A DNA stretch of 64,000 nt, taken from the NCBI GenBank assembly GCA_963930655.1, contig OZ005621.1, positions 18,835,001 through 18,899,000 of the forward strand, read 5' to 3'. The position numbers and the translations under genes are program-made. The stretch is from Myrica gale (Eukaryota > Streptophyta > Magnoliopsida > Fagales > Myricaceae). Below the pieces are notes generated by a model that ran no database searches, was not told the origin of the DNA, and was given only the letters and a program-made list of their open reading frames with translations. Positions 11,601-23,319 of this stretch are shown here, one piece after another (positions within the stretch are counted from its first letter, which is position 1; each line of letters starts with the position of its first letter).

Positions 11601-14600
11601 GGAGGACTCTCCCTTGTCGGGGAGCTTTTGGTGGTAGTTTGTGGCGATTCATTAGTAGAGGTTGAGAGGTTTTTAGTAACCATATCAGATTTGTGGTGGG
11701 TCACGGAGATAGGGTCAGCTTTTGGCATGACGTGTGGTGTGGCGATAGACCGTTATCATGTGTGTTTCCGGTAGTTTTCTCGTTGGCTCGCCACAAGGGG
11801 GCTTTGGTGGAGGAGTGCATGGCGGGGAACGATGGGTCTCTGGTGTGGAGTGTTGCCTTCGTTAGATCTGCTAACGATTGAGAGTTGGAGGAATTCTCGG
11901 CTTTTTATTCCCTATTGTATGGGTTGGTTATTAGGAGAGGTGTGGATGACACTATGTGTTGGAAGGAGTCTAAGGATGGGATGTTTTCGGTGAGATCCAT
12001 GTATGCTTGTACTGATGGTGGTAATGATGTGCCTTTTCCTTGGAAAGGTGTGTGGAGGACGAGATGTCCCTCTAGAGTCTCATTTTTTGTTTGGGAGGCT
12101 GCGCTTGGGCGGATCCTTACTACTGATAATCTACGGAGAAGGGGAATGTATACGGCTGATTGGTGTTATCTTTGTCGGGGTGGTGGAGAGTCGGCTGCTC
12201 ATTTGCTTCTTCATTGCTCCATGGCGCGAGGGCTATGGACCATATTCTCAGTATTGTTAATTATAGTTGGGTGATGCCTGAGAATGTGGTGAATGTGATG
12301 TGGAGTTGGGATAAGTTCTCTAACCCTTTCACTAAGGCTATTTGGAGGATGATTCCTGCTTGTATTTGGTGGAGCCTTTGGAAGGTGAGGAACAATAGAT
12401 GCTTTGAGAGCCGTTCTTGCTCTCTAGTCAAGTTGCAGGGTTTTATGTTATTTTCTCTTTTTTGTTGGGCTGATGCTTGGTTGGATGGCCCCTTTGCTGA
12501 TTTTGATGATTTTCTCAGTTTTCTTGTTTGTTTGAACTAGTGGCTTCGGTATAGCCCCTTGTACTGTTGCCTTTTTTCTAATAAAATTGTCTTGCTTAAA
12601 ATATATATATATTTCTGCTGGTACTGGACACATTTCTGTTGTACAATTTACTGAGTCTTTTGTTGCAACAGGTTGTTCACCCCATACACGATCAGACCTT
12701 TTATTTGACAGTGGAGCACAAAAGAAAGCTCAAGGAGGAATATGGTCAGTCTGTTGTATACTTGTGGAGCAAATTGGACTGAGTGCTGCAATCCTGTCTC
12801 TTTTGTCAGTCTTATTGTAATCCTTGAATTAATTGTATTCTTTTGTGATATGATATAGGAATTGAACCATGGACATTTGTCCAAAATCTTGGAGATGCAG
12901 TCTTCATTCCTGCTGGCTGTCCTCATCAAGTAAGAAACTTAAAGGTAAAGTAACTTTCTTGGGATTTTTTTTCAATTCTTGTTTACTTCATGGTTTAGTG
13001 CATAGAAAATTAGATATAATTTTGAATCACGTAATGTATCAGTTATTAGTTCACATAATTATTGTGCTGCATCTCCCTTGAAATACTGCTGTTATGAACA
13101 TTATCTTTTAAGCACAAAAACTAAATAGGGTGTGTTTGTGTAAAATGATTTTTTGGAAGCAGGTGGGTTTATATTGTCTTAGTCAGCTGTTGTAGCTAGT
13201 CATACCACCACTGTTTCAAGCTGTAAATAGTCATAGATATTTCATGTATAACTAATCTTTCCATACTCAGAGGATACTACAACTGTTGTGAACCACAAAT
13301 ATGGATGCTAATTTATGTGATGGATGCCATTATTGAGACCAAAATCATTGTCCATTCCTTAGTAGAATTTCTTTAGGATGGCACTCTGATGAGGACCTTG
13401 CCCACTATCCATTAACAACAAGCACCCTTGATTTCTCATCAAGCCTCAAAAACCCCTTCAGTTCATTGACCACACCATGAGCTTTGGCCTTAATTTGGGA
13501 ATTAGGGTTCCAATTTAGATCTAGGGTTTATTCTAGACAAAATTGGGAATTTGGAACTTTCTAGGATTAGCTGAAAATTCCAAGAGATTAAGAAAAGATA
13601 ACAGATTGGGTAATACTGGCTCAGAGTTGCATATAAATAACTTCTAGAATGGAATCACATAATTGACCTATACTAGCCAAAGCAAATCAAGGCAAGTATA
13701 CTCTGAATAGCCGAAAAGTCCCAAGAACCAAGCCTTGTGCTTAGCCTCCACTTTTTCCTTCTCCCTCGAAAAAGAAACCCCACCTAAAAGGAAAATTCTA
13801 GTAATAAAGACAAAAATGTCCAAACTGCCCTTAATGAGCCTTATTTGGCTTACCATAATTAAAATAAATTCTAGGTCAAAAGAGCTTGCCACTAGGCCTA
13901 AGTCTGCTTAGGCCTTTAAATCCTCTTTGGACATGATCCAGCTCATCTTCAGCCTTCTCTAGCTTTTGCTGCACCTGCCCTGTTGCTCCCCTTCCAATTC
14001 GGCAATGATGGTGTCTCTCTTCTTGACCCTCACTTCTCCTAAGGTTCTTGTCACTCTCACCATAAGGACGTTCAGTATTTCCAGCAACTCTGTTTTCTTT
14101 TTGTTTCGACATGGTATCATGTGAGAGACATCCTCTTCCTTTGGGTGCATCTCCTTTTTTCTATTATTTTTTGCTCATCAAAATCTTGTTTCTGAACTTT
14201 TAGCACCAGAGGTATGTTGTTTATACACGCTTGGTTTAATCTTTTGGGATTCTAAGTTTTATCTTTAGCGAAGCAATCTTTAAGTCAGTTACTTTGTTTG
14301 GTTTGTTTGCTGTAACTCATGGAATATATATTGGACTGTTTTCTTGGAGAGTTGTCTTTTGTGTTCTAGAAAACTATAAGTGGCTGTGGCTTCCTTTTTA
14401 GTATTTTTTGAGTGTCAGAGAGTAATCTGGGGTCGACTAGTTATGCTTTAGCTGTCTTAGTTAATGCTCCTATTAATTGTAAATATTGTATGTTATCTAG
14501 ACGGAGTTTCCATATATAACTAGGATGCGAAACATTGCTAGGATGTTTCGCTGTACATGCGTAGAGATAGTGGACTGATTCCTAAAAATCAGCCTTGTAA

Positions 14601-17600
14601 AGCCTATATAATGGATAGGTCTCTATCAGGGAGAACCAGGTATTTACAAACTTGTGTAATCTGACATGTTATCCGAGCCCTATCTCTGATCTTGGGGTCC
14701 TATTGTCTTGAACAACAATGTTGGTTGCATTCTGGGCTTGTGTTCTCTTTAAATTCTGGAGTTTTCTTGGACTAGCAGGGTGCTGGTCTCGTGCTCATTT
14801 TTCTCTTGCTCTTACTCTCTAATCCTTTTGCTGCATTATGTCATCATATAAGACAGATTCTTTATGTGTTCGTTTTACTGGAAAGAATTATACTACTTGA
14901 GAGTTTCAATTTAAGTTGTTTGTTAAGGGGAAGAAATTGTTTGGGTCATGTTGATGGGAGTGATCCAACTGTTAAAGATAAAGGACCATTAGCTGAATGG
15001 GAAGCCAAGGATGCTTGGGTTATGTTCTGTATTCTCAGTTTTGTTGATCCTCATTTTATTCTTAATATGAGGTCCCAGAAAACTGTCAAAGACATGTGGG
15101 ATTATATGAAAAAGGTGTCTAACCAGGAAAATACAGCAAGGAGGTTTCACCTGGAGTATGAGATGGCTAATTATACTCAGGGAAGTCTTTCAACGGAAGA
15201 ATATTTTTCTGGTTTTGTGGGACCTCAGATCAGCAAGAATGTTTTTGATGCACATTGCAAATCCTTTGTTACCTTTATAGATGATTATAGTCGCTTCTCA
15301 TGTGTTTATTTTGTTCGATCTAAGGGAGTAGTCTTTTTTGTTTTCAAAATTTTTCTTGCTTTTGTTGAGACTCAATTTTCCACCAGCATCAAAGTATTGC
15401 GATCTGACTTCGAGGAGGAATACATTTCTACTGAGTTCCGGAAATTTCTTCAAAGCAAAGGGATAATCTCTCAACGCTTGTCTTTCCACACCGCAACAAA
15501 ATTGTGTTGTTGAATGAAAAAATCGTCATCTCCTTGACGTGGTCAGAACCTTGCTACCAGAATCATCTGTTCCTTCTCCTTTTTTGGTGCGAAGCCCTTT
15601 CAACTGCTGTTCATTTGATCAATAGGTTACCATCCCCAAATCTGAACAATGTTTCAATTGTTCATGAATTCCCCTCAGAATCTTTTTCTACTTGTTGTTC
15701 GTCGTATTGTTTGCTACCTCTGGAGATCATCTACTCGCCAGCTTGCTCTTCTCTATTGCATGTAGTGATGTAGATTGGGCAGGTGTCTTGATACTTGTCT
15801 CTCTACTACGAGTTGGTGCATGTTTTGTGCGTCTTCTTGCTCATGAACGTACTAAACTTACTGCTCAATCTGTGAAGTATGCTTTTATGGGCTACTATCA
15901 ATCAAAAGGGATATATTTGTTATGATCCTCATGCTCATCAAATTCGGATCTACGGAAATGTATTTTTTTTTTGAAAATCTGCATTTCTTTCCCCATCATG
16001 TTTTTTTTTTTTGTAATCCTCATCATGATGAAGATTCACCTCCATCAATATCTATCTTGCGTCACTTATGTGAGTCTCTTCGGTTGTAGTAAGGTTTAAA
16101 CCTGGTTTTGTGTACAAGCGATGTTGTCACGTTGAATATAGTTCCCTTCTAAATCTCTCTGCACCCCCTCAAGATCTTCCTCAAACACATGATCTATTCC
16201 AAACCAAGCTGCTAATCTGCCACCCCGCCATAGAATTACCTGAACTGCTAGACCTCCTGATCGGTATGGTTTCTCCTCATCAATCTCTCTAGTAGCTACA
16301 ATGTCTTCTATTTCCATTCTCACTTGTTACAAACAGGCTGTGGAACATAAGTATTGGCAGAAAAGCTTCACGCACTTGGGATATTTTTCCTTGTCCTTCA
16401 TCGGTGAAACCTATTGGGAGTAAGTGGGTTTATTTTGTAACGCTTCGGTTTGATGGTTCTTTGGACCGCTAAAAGGCTCGGTCAGTGGCTCTTGGTAACA
16501 AACAAGGATACAACGTTGATTATGAGAAGACGTTTGCTCATGTTGCCAAGATGACTGCAATTCGAACTGTTCTCGCAATTGCAACTTCTAAATCTTGGTC
16601 ATTGCATCAGATGGTTGTAAAGAGCGTGTTTCTTCATGGTGATCTCAAAGAAGAAATCTAAATGAAGCTTCCTTCTGGTATGACTACCTCCTCTTCTCAT
16701 GATGTCTATAAACTAAAGTGTTCTTTGTGTGATTTGAAGCAGTCTTTCCTTAAGACCATTTCACTCTGTTACGTGTTGATAACACAAGCGCTATTCAAAT
16801 TGCTGCCAATCTTACGTACTATGAATGTACTAAGTGTCAACGGACAGCTTTGCTGCCCATATCTGTCCATTAAATCGTGATTTTGGTCTCCCAAATTTCC
16901 AGCTCACAATTATACTACATTTGTGTATAGGCATCAAATACTGTCTTTCTTTGTACAACTTTGATATCATGGCATTATTTGTGAAAATGACCGAATGAAT
17001 TGGCCATGAGTCTCCTTCTCATTATATAGAGCTACCGAATCAAGCTATATGAGGTATGAAATCAATATACAAGGATTTAATGGACAGATATGGACGACAA
17101 TGCGGTCCGTTGACACTAAGCACATAGAAGTTGATTGTCACTGTATCTGCACAGCCCTTGACTGTCCAGTGATCTCACTTTACATTTTTATTGACATACA
17201 AGTGGTTGATGTCCTCACCAAATCTATGACCCGAAAGCGCCATCCGTTTCTTGTTTGCAAATTGTTGCTGGTTGACTTACCGACATCAATTTGAAGAGGG
17301 ATGTCAAAGAGTAATCTTGGGTTGATTAGCTATGCCTTAGCTGTATTAGTTAATACTCATATCTACTATTAATTATAAATATTCCTTGTTATTTGGATAG
17401 TTACTCATACAATATAGCTTCAATATATAGTTAGGATGTTTCGTTATACATGCTTAAAGATTGCTGGCTGATTCTTAAAAATCTGCCTTCTAAAGCCTAT
17501 TAATGGATAGGTCTCATGTAGTATGACATTGAGGACTCTTCAAATCGAGGTCATGTCGGGTCTTAAATGCTGATAAACCTCATGCAGTAGTGAATTTTTG

Positions 17601-20600
17601 CCTTCTATAGCTTGATTTGATGCAGATCATTTTTCGTAACTAGTTATGTCTATTGGAAATTTTGATTCTCTTTGCGTCTGAATTTTGGGTGGAATTCCTT
17701 TTGCTTGGTGCAAACATGTATCAAAGAAAATTACTTATGCGGATACCTTGAGTGTGATCCCAAACATACTGACACTATCAAAGTTGCTTGGCCGAAAGTG
17801 AAAGATGCTCGTACCATGTGTGTTGGTTATTAAGCTTTGTTGATTCCCTCGTACCTTTGTGCCTCCAACCAAGTGTTTCATAGGTGGGGTTATTTGCATC
17901 GTGTTTGTCCTAAATATTTGGTCATTCTACAATTTTGGCCTAAAAAAATAACTATAAAATAATCTTTCTCCCTTATCAAATCAGCCCATTCCATTACAAT
18001 AAACATAAAAAATCTATTCAAATTGTATCTCTTTTTACTTTTTCAACAACTCCCATAAATCAAAATTTCGACCACCCTCAGTATACCCGTAATGGTATGG
18101 ATAGTTTATCGATAATTATGGTGTTTTCACCATCTTGATTGTTACTTCTTTTGTGTCTGTACGTTCTCGTTATACCCGTCTTGGCCCGCCCGTCTTGTGA
18201 AATTTGTGTCGGTTGAAAGCTAGAGGGACTGAATGCTCTTTAGATTAATCAAGCATGGAACATAGTTCTTTGCTCATCTTGCATAGAACCTATCGACTAT
18301 AAATCGCTTTATTATATTAAGCTTCAATCTATTGGCTCCTTGGGCCGTTAAAAGGTTAGACATGTGGGTCTTGGCGATTATAAGGAGCATGAGTTTATTA
18401 TGTTAAGCTCCAACATTTCTTGTTTTTATTTTCTTTTTCACTTAAGATCTAAAGTCTTTGGATGAAGAAAAGTTCCTGTAGTATTATTTGAGTGTCAGAA
18501 TAGTGGAGTATATGCGTTGTCACAAAATAGATAAGAGTGCTTAATTTGATGAAAATAATAGTTTGTACACTACTACTCCCATCACTTGGGGTTTTAAAGT
18601 GAATATTCGCGTTGAATATTTTGTTACAAAATTGTTGCCAGCTGGTGTATCAGGTTTAATTTAAGAGAAAAATGGGTGTTAAAACTTGCCATATTGCTTT
18701 TAATTTTTATGTAGAATGCACTTTGCATATTTTAGGTGTTTGTAAACTAAATTTTGAGATGTCCAAAATTTTGGTTTATGAGAGTTGAGGAAAAAGTGAA
18801 GAGTGAGATGATTTGAATGAATTTTTATGTTTATTGTAATAGAAAGAGATGATTTGATGGGGAAATAAGATTTTATAGTTATTTTATTAAGTCAACCAAT
18901 ATTTTGAGACTCCAACACCACTTTAATTATCATGCTTTTTGTAGTTTGCACTCGAAATTATCAAATTTGACATATTGTTCTCATTTGATAGTTTGACCAT
19001 TAAAATTGTGTTATGTGGATGATTTCTTCATTTATATTAACAATATTATCTCAGCATGAGGTGCAAAACTTTTATCTGTAGGTCATATTGGAGTAATATG
19101 TCAAATTTGATAGTTTATTATGTAAATTGCGAAAAGAGGTTAGAGGGTACAAATTTTGGTTGGTTGCATCTATTAGACAATGCTACTTTCATTTGAGAAC
19201 AAGAAAAGTTGATTGCACAATTCAGCATCTCCTATGACCTTAGCAGTGCTATCTTATTGCTCTCCACTGCTTCCTCCATTGTTTCTGTTGTTTACTATCC
19301 AAACTTTCTTGAAGTCTTGATGTTGATGCTTGGTCTACATTTAAACTTGCTATGTAATTGGTTGAATATCTAGAGACCACTTATTGGCAGCTGTCAGTGA
19401 TAGAATTTTCTTGAACGCAACAATTACTCCAAATAGTGTAAACAAACTTGTGATTAAACAAGGAGGGATGTATTACTAGTTATACACGGTGCTAGATCTT
19501 CACTATGTAGACTAAGCTAATGAAAACACTCAGGGGCGGCTCAGAGGGCAAAGTAAGAAATTCAGGACGAGGCCTTTTCAATTTTGGCACAATAAACCAA
19601 TAAATTATCATCTTAATTAATAAACAATTTGTATTGAAATCATTCTCCTTTATAAATTCTACTATTTATTAGAAGATCTTATAACTTTTTAGAGTTTCAC
19701 ATATTTCTCAATGTATAATTTCTCTACCCTTCTCTTTTAAGTTATTTCTTTCATATAAAGATATGTATATACCATGACCTTGTTTAATAGATCTCTTCTT
19801 GGTAAATGGCTTTAGCGATTCAATTATGAAAGAGACAGTTTGTGGAAGACAGTCATTACGAAGAATTATGGGTGTGAGGGTGGTTGGAGCACTCTGGTGG
19901 TTCAGGGTTCTTATGATGTGAGTTTGTGGAAAAACATTCGTAAAGGGTGAAGCCTTTTTTTAGAGAGCATATTAGGTTTGTATTTGGGTGCGGTTCCAGA
20001 ATTCGGTTATGGTATGACAAGTGGTGTGGGGATAGACCGTTGAGTGTAGAGTTTCCTCAATTACTTTCTATTGCTCGCAGGAAGGATGCTTGGGTGGCTG
20101 ATTGCATGGAGATGGGATCTGGAATGGTTGTGTGGGATGTTCACTTTGATAGGATGATTAACGATTGAGAGATGAAGTTTTTTTTCAGAGTTTTATTCTT
20201 TACTCTATTCGTGGAGTAGGAAGAGAAGGGGGTGAGGATAAAATGTTGTGGAGGGGTACTAAGAGCTGTGTTTTCGCTGTGAAGTCGTTGTATGCTTTGT
20301 TTCTTGAGGGATCCATAGCGGATTTTCCTTGGCGCCCCTGTTGGAGGAATTGGGTTCCCCCTAGAGTTGCTTTCTTTGTTTGGGAAGCCATTCACGAGAA
20401 AATTTTGACCATTGACAACCTAAGGAGGAGTGGTGTTTGTGTGATTGAGTGGTGCTACTTATGTAAGAGCGATGAAGAAACTGTTGATCATGTTTTTCTT
20501 CACTGCTCGGTGGCAAGATGAATGTGGGGGCATGTGCTGAGCATTCTTAACTATGATTGGGTTATGCTGAGGATGGTGATGGATGTTTTGCGTTGTTGGA

Positions 20601-23319
20601 AGAGGAAGTTTGAGGATCCAATTGCGTCAGCCATTTGGAAGATGATTCCAGCTTGCATCTGGTGGAGTTTGTGGAGGGAAAGGAATGTGATGTTTTGAAG
20701 ACATGGCTGTGTCTTTGGCTAGTTTGGGGGTTTTTTGTTGCATTCTCTGTTTCTATTGGCTAATTCGGGTTTAGGCAGTCATTTTGTTGATTTTCCGGAT
20801 TTTCTCAGTTTTTTAGCTTGTGCTTTAATAGTTGTCAGTATAGTCTCTTGTACTATCATATTTCTTTTCTTTAATAAAATTGCCTTATTAAAAAAGTATA
20901 TGCCATGGCCTTGTTTAGTTTTCTTTTACTCAAGAAATTTAAAATGATTAACTAATTTATCCAAAGGGAACTACTAGCGTCTATTAGGAAATCATTTTTG
21001 ACATTTGGGGTGCAATGTTTTTTTGCAAAAAATTCGCTATATTATTTTCATTGGACCTCTTAAAAATTCTGTACCTTTTTTTTGGTATTATTGTCCTTTT
21101 TCAAGTACTAGAAGAAGTATTTTAGGAGCCTTCTTGGATTTGGGGCCTTAAGCAGCCGCCTCTCCTGCCTATGCTCTAAGCTGTCACTGAAAATGCACTT
21201 GAGATAAAAGTAGGATCAGAGAAATTATATTTATTCATGTTATTGTATTTTTTATGTGATGTAGTAATCTTTATATGGGGTTGCCATGACTAGGTGATTC
21301 CATCAATGCACTCAAATTAACCCTTTTTTGAATTGTAACGTTTTGGTGGTAATCTATGCTCTTGGTTCTGATGAAGTTGATTCCTATTGATGGAATGTTT
21401 GCACGTTCATAATAAATGCATACGAAGTTGATCATTTCCCTTTTATACTCAGTCTTGCATAAAGGTTGCACTTGACTTTGTCTCACCTGAAAATGTGGGC
21501 GAGTGCATACGTCTGACCGAGGAATTCCGTACGCTTCCCCACAATCACAGGGCTAAGGAGGACAAGTTGGAGGTATGTAGATTGCATATATCTTCATGGT
21601 GTGACCTTATGTGTTTATAGAGCATAGTATGTGATCCTGGCACCATTCAAGTTTTGGTTTGTACCATTTTGTGTACAAACTATACCCTTTGAAGTGCTGT
21701 GAATTATCCAACTGTTCAATCTTGTTCTCATGTTTGCTCTGTGGATCTTTTTGTAGCTTTAGCTCATTGATTGCTGGTGAATGCGAACATCATTTATGTT
21801 GATATCTTGGTGAAGTATATTTTATATCTTCTTTTCTAATAAAATATAGTAGCTAATTAATATTGATAAGTTACTGTTGGCGTCATAATTTTCCCCTCCA
21901 TCCTCAAACATGCAATTCCTTAACTCTCGGAGTCTCCTTCCCCTCATTGCGATACAACCAGATGTGCATTGTACCAGAACAAACCATTTTCTACTCTTGA
22001 GACTCTGTGGCTGTTACTTCTAACTCCCTTAAGTTACACACATGTTTTTTGTCCTCAATTCATGTTACCTATCTTATTGCTGTGCACAGTGTTTGATAAA
22101 TTATAGCCGAATTGCCACATTCATACTTGAAAGATGCTAGTGTTGATAGATATTCATTTGGGTCTGCACTAACTTCAGTTTCATCATGCTTTATGCTGAG
22201 CATAGTTGGGTTGGCTGAAGTTGATGAAAGCTAGGACTTTGTAATATGCAGATGATAATTGTGACGAAATGGCTTTCTTGTTGCACGCTTAGTGTAAATC
22301 ATGCGTCTAAGGTTTTTGAATGTTGCTCTGATTTGAACAGGTGAAGAAAATGACCGTTCATGCTTTGAGAAAAGCTATTAGAAGTTTGCAGCAGAAATCA
22401 AGGTTAGTCAATCATCATGGATCCTTGGATATAAGAAGCTGTGTTAATAAGGGTGCCTGTTAATCCCTTACTCTTCAACAGCTAATTCTTTCAATTTCTA
22501 TCAGTAGTTCTGACCAACTGTGCTTTCACTAGGGCGGTTGTTAAACAATGGAGTTGCAATCATATGTCTGACTTAGTTATGACCCAAGTCATTCTTGTTT
22601 TTTGTACTTCCAATTTTGATATGGTCTTCAGCACAAATGGACCTGTTTTTTTTTTTTTTTTGTATCTATCTATTTGGGACCCTATCCATTTCGTTGGCTT
22701 CAAATAACTCCGAATGTTCCAAATTCCTAAAAACTATTTATGCCTTCTAAAAGCATCTAAGTAGTAAGCGCACTCCAAGTTGAAATGCTCTCCTATTCTG
22801 ACTTCCCCAGAGCCTCCGGTACCGTAGCCTAGATCTGCTTGCAGTTAAGACGTTAATGAAATGTCTGTGGTTCATTCTTGCCATTGGTTTCCATCATATA
22901 CAAGAAAACATAGAAGAATGGCAGTCTTGTTGTATGTTACATAGCTTTATTACCGTCTTTGGGTGCATGGATTTTTCTGATGAAAGCAGGTCAAGTTTCT
23001 ACATCTGTATGTATTAAATGAACAAATTGAATTTTCATATATCTTCATGGGTCAATTTTGCCATGAACAAATTGAATATGAATTTTTTCACGGAGTACGT
23101 TTGCCCATTTTCTCTTATTAATGTATTGCTTTTTTTTTGCGTGAGAAATACTGGTTTTGTGTTTTATCTGTGTCTGAATCATTATGTTGGAGTCTTTCAT
23201 TTTGTAGTGCAGTCCCATATGTTCTTGTGAATAGAAATATCTGCTGAAATAACCAGTTGTGTTTTGCTTATTTGATTTCCAGTTCACTTTCAGATTCTGC
23301 CATGGATGATTCAGAATAG
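4970..23319 (+). CDS. JMJ25: JMJ25/IBM1-like lysine-specific histone demethylase, 13 coding exons
   Basis: This is a KDM3-type JmjC oxygenase of the plant JMJ25/IBM1 group. The family removes mono- and dimethyl marks from H3K9 in the nucleus using Fe(II) and 2-oxoglutarate. Exons: 4970-5620, 5706-5821, 6671-6770, 6902-7043, 7364-7427, 7512-8238, 8854-9261, 10211-10741, 12672-12744, 12859-12944, 21453-21572, 22341-22402 and 23283-23319. Every junction is GT-AG, phases agree throughout, and the total is 3117 nt (1038 residues). Order: basic/acidic N-terminus, C4-type fingers (residues about 226-288), a second Cys-rich block (about 358-385), JmjC domain (about 650-990). Iron ligands are H730, D732 (HCD) and H960 (CPHQ). 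The start is the ATG at 4970, since the nine bases before it in frame begin with TTG. No stop or frame break was found. Odd points: long transposon-filled introns 8 and 10, and a repeat expansion in exon 7. JMJ25 is used as a family name; the exact orthologue is uncertain. Confidence 0.9.
5706..7427 (+). CDS. JMJ25-like exons 2-5: zinc-finger region
   Basis: Exon 2 (5706-5821) encodes a finger with C226, C229, C240, C243, C249 and C252 (MCHQC, RCQKC, YCVPC). Exon 3 (6671-6770) continues with [17 protein letters not shown], the RING-like second half. Exon 4 (6902-7043) encodes the helical [13 protein letters not shown] and [18 protein letters not shown] segment typical of the family. Exon 5 (7364-7427) joins it to the next Cys-rich block. 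Codons split at the 2/3, 4/5 and 5/6 junctions are restored exactly. An AC dinucleotide run (about 6840-6855) lies in intron 3. Confidence 0.85.
7512..8238 (+). CDS. JMJ25-like exon 6: second Cys-rich block and linker
   Basis: The exon opens with [18 protein letters not shown] and [10 protein letters not shown], the second zinc-binding block before the JmjC domain in JMJ25-type proteins. It then runs through [18 protein letters not shown] and [18 protein letters not shown] to [13 protein letters not shown]. The [12 protein letters not shown] part is the conserved entry to the JmjC region. It ends at a GAG/GTTAGT donor. At 727 bp it is the longest exon and it is uninterrupted. Confidence 0.88.
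8854..9261 (+). CDS. JMJ25-like exon 7: JmjC domain start, with repeat expansion
   Basis: It encodes [39 protein letters not shown] and [17 protein letters not shown]730 and D732 of the HCD triplet (codons at 9241-9249) are the first two iron ligands. Between KEY and [11 protein letters not shown] lies an extra segment in frame: units starting Thr-His at 9025, 9061, 9082 and 9103, in place of the single short loop I expect in relatives. The donor is a perfect GTAAGT. Confidence 0.88.
9025..9117 (+). repeat. In-frame minisatellite inside the JmjC coding exon
   Basis: Imperfect repeats starting ACACATCC run as a 36 bp unit (9025-9060), two 21 bp units (9061-9081, 9082-9102) and a final partial unit starting ACACATCT (9103). 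All lengths are multiples of three. They encode [26 protein letters not shown] and THLRNG. About 26 residues are added to the protein relative to the family pattern. Confidence 0.8.
10211..10741 (+). CDS. JMJ25-like exon 8: acidic insert and JmjC continuation
   Basis: It opens with [14 protein letters not shown], which joins DA from exon 7 to complete the conserved DAVNxLTHT. It then carries a variable acidic/serine-rich stretch of about 110 residues, which is normal for the family at this place. It returns to the conserved [18 protein letters not shown] and [15 protein letters not shown]. The exon ends at CTG/GTAATT, before the LINE-bearing intron 8. Confidence 0.87.
11353..12605 (+). mobile_element. 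5'-truncated L1-type LINE in intron 8
   Basis: Target-site duplication TATATATTTCTGCTGG flanks it at 11337-11352 and 12606-12621. The inside encodes the C-terminal part of a plant LINE ORF2. The last piece of reverse transcriptase appears as WxxDxWCGDRP-like remnants near 11715. A zf-RVT domain follows ([48 protein letters not shown]), then an AATAAA tail near 12580. It lies in the same direction as the host gene. The coding part is broken and cannot move by itself. The long target duplication is still perfect, so the insertion is fairly recent. Confidence 0.88.
12672..12944 (+). CDS. JMJ25-like exons 9-10: JmjC core with third iron ligand
   Basis: Exon 9 (12672-12744) encodes [20 protein letters not shown]. 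Exon 10 (12859-12944) encodes [19 protein letters not shown] and CPHQVRNLK, where H960 is the third iron ligand. A second, earlier GTAAG within exon 10 (at CATCAA/GTAAGA) would truncate the conserved VRNLK. The donor AAAG/GTAAAG at 12945 keeps the family sequence. The next exon lies 8.5 kb away. Confidence 0.88.
14413..17528 (+). mobile_element. Copia-type LTR retrotransposon fossil
   Basis: The 5' LTR is about 14413-14666 and the 3' LTR about 17302-17528; both start TGTCA and end TGACA. A 5 bp target duplication TTGAG flanks the element (14408-14412, 17529-17533). A degenerate initiator-Met tRNA binding site follows the first LTR and a purine tract (GAAGAGGGA) precedes the second. Between them, in Copia order, are remnants of gag (about 14900-15220), integrase (about 15225-15700) and reverse transcriptase (about 16400-16760). 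At 3.1 kb it is shorter than a full Copia element and it is broken in many places. The two LTRs have diverged visibly, so the insertion is old. Confidence 0.85.
17680..18420 (+). mobile_element. Second, weaker Copia-like remnant
   Basis: Short phrases resemble Copia coding regions, for example a gag-like part near 17690-17900 and a reverse-transcriptase-like part near 18330-18390 ([13 protein letters not shown]). No LTRs are found. It may be a decayed fragment of another copy. An AT-rich MITE-like piece (17940-18080) sits inside it. Confidence 0.4.
18735..18925. repeat. AT-rich MITE-like repeat
   Basis: The block with CCAAAATTTTGGTTTATGAG, AAAAAGTGAAGAG and GATTTGATGGGGAAATAAGA resembles 58765-58962 directly and 3790-3960 in reverse. 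It is small and non-coding, and its ends are not resolved here. Confidence 0.45.
19531..21189. mobile_element. hAT-like non-autonomous element (copy 1), split by a LINE
   Basis: It starts CAGGGGCGGCTCA and its other end, read in reverse, starts CAGTGACAGCTTA, close to the CAGGGGCGG termini common in plant hAT elements. Without the inner LINE it is about 0.5 kb. It has no transposase. The 8 bp flanks agree only in part (AAAACACT against AAAATGCA). The same element in the same place is present in the duplicated copy at 56312-56791, so its insertion came before the duplication. Confidence 0.65.
19787..20895 (+). mobile_element. 5'-truncated L1-type LINE in intron 10
   Basis: A 22 bp target duplication (GTATATACCATGACCTTGTT and two more bases) flanks it at 19765-19786 and 20896-20917, with two differences. 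It encodes the end of ORF2: [10 protein letters not shown], then zf-RVT ([38 protein letters not shown]). An AATAAA and an A-rich tail end it near 20890. The matching place in the copy at about 56.5 kb is empty, which confirms both borders and dates it after the segmental duplication. Confidence 0.9.
21453..23319 (+). CDS. JMJ25-like exons 11-13: end of JmjC domain and C-terminus
   Basis: Exon 11 (21453-21572) encodes [15 protein letters not shown] and [21 protein letters not shown]. Exon 12 (22341-22402) encodes the helical [20 protein letters not shown]. Exon 13 (23283-23319) encodes [11 protein letters not shown] and stops at 23317-23319. The short acidic tail is usual for the group. Parts of exons 11 and 13 recur at 57.06-57.19 kb. 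Confidence 0.88.

Larger units (their letters stand above)
12945..21452 (+). other. Intron 10 of the JMJ25-like gene, transposon-filled
   Basis: This 8508 bp intron separates the exon holding the third iron ligand from the last part of the JmjC fold. It contains a Copia fossil with both LTRs, scattered Copia-like pieces, an AT-rich MITE-like stretch, a hAT-like non-autonomous element and a LINE inside that element. The stretch 13000-14412 has no feature I can name. A minus-strand frame at 13876-14150 has a charged, gag-like look but no clear match. Confidence 0.8.

Noticed and set aside
13876-14150. Charged minus-strand frame in intron 10
   Set aside because: It has a gag-like composition and retroelement-like neighbours, but no motif I can name, so no call was made.
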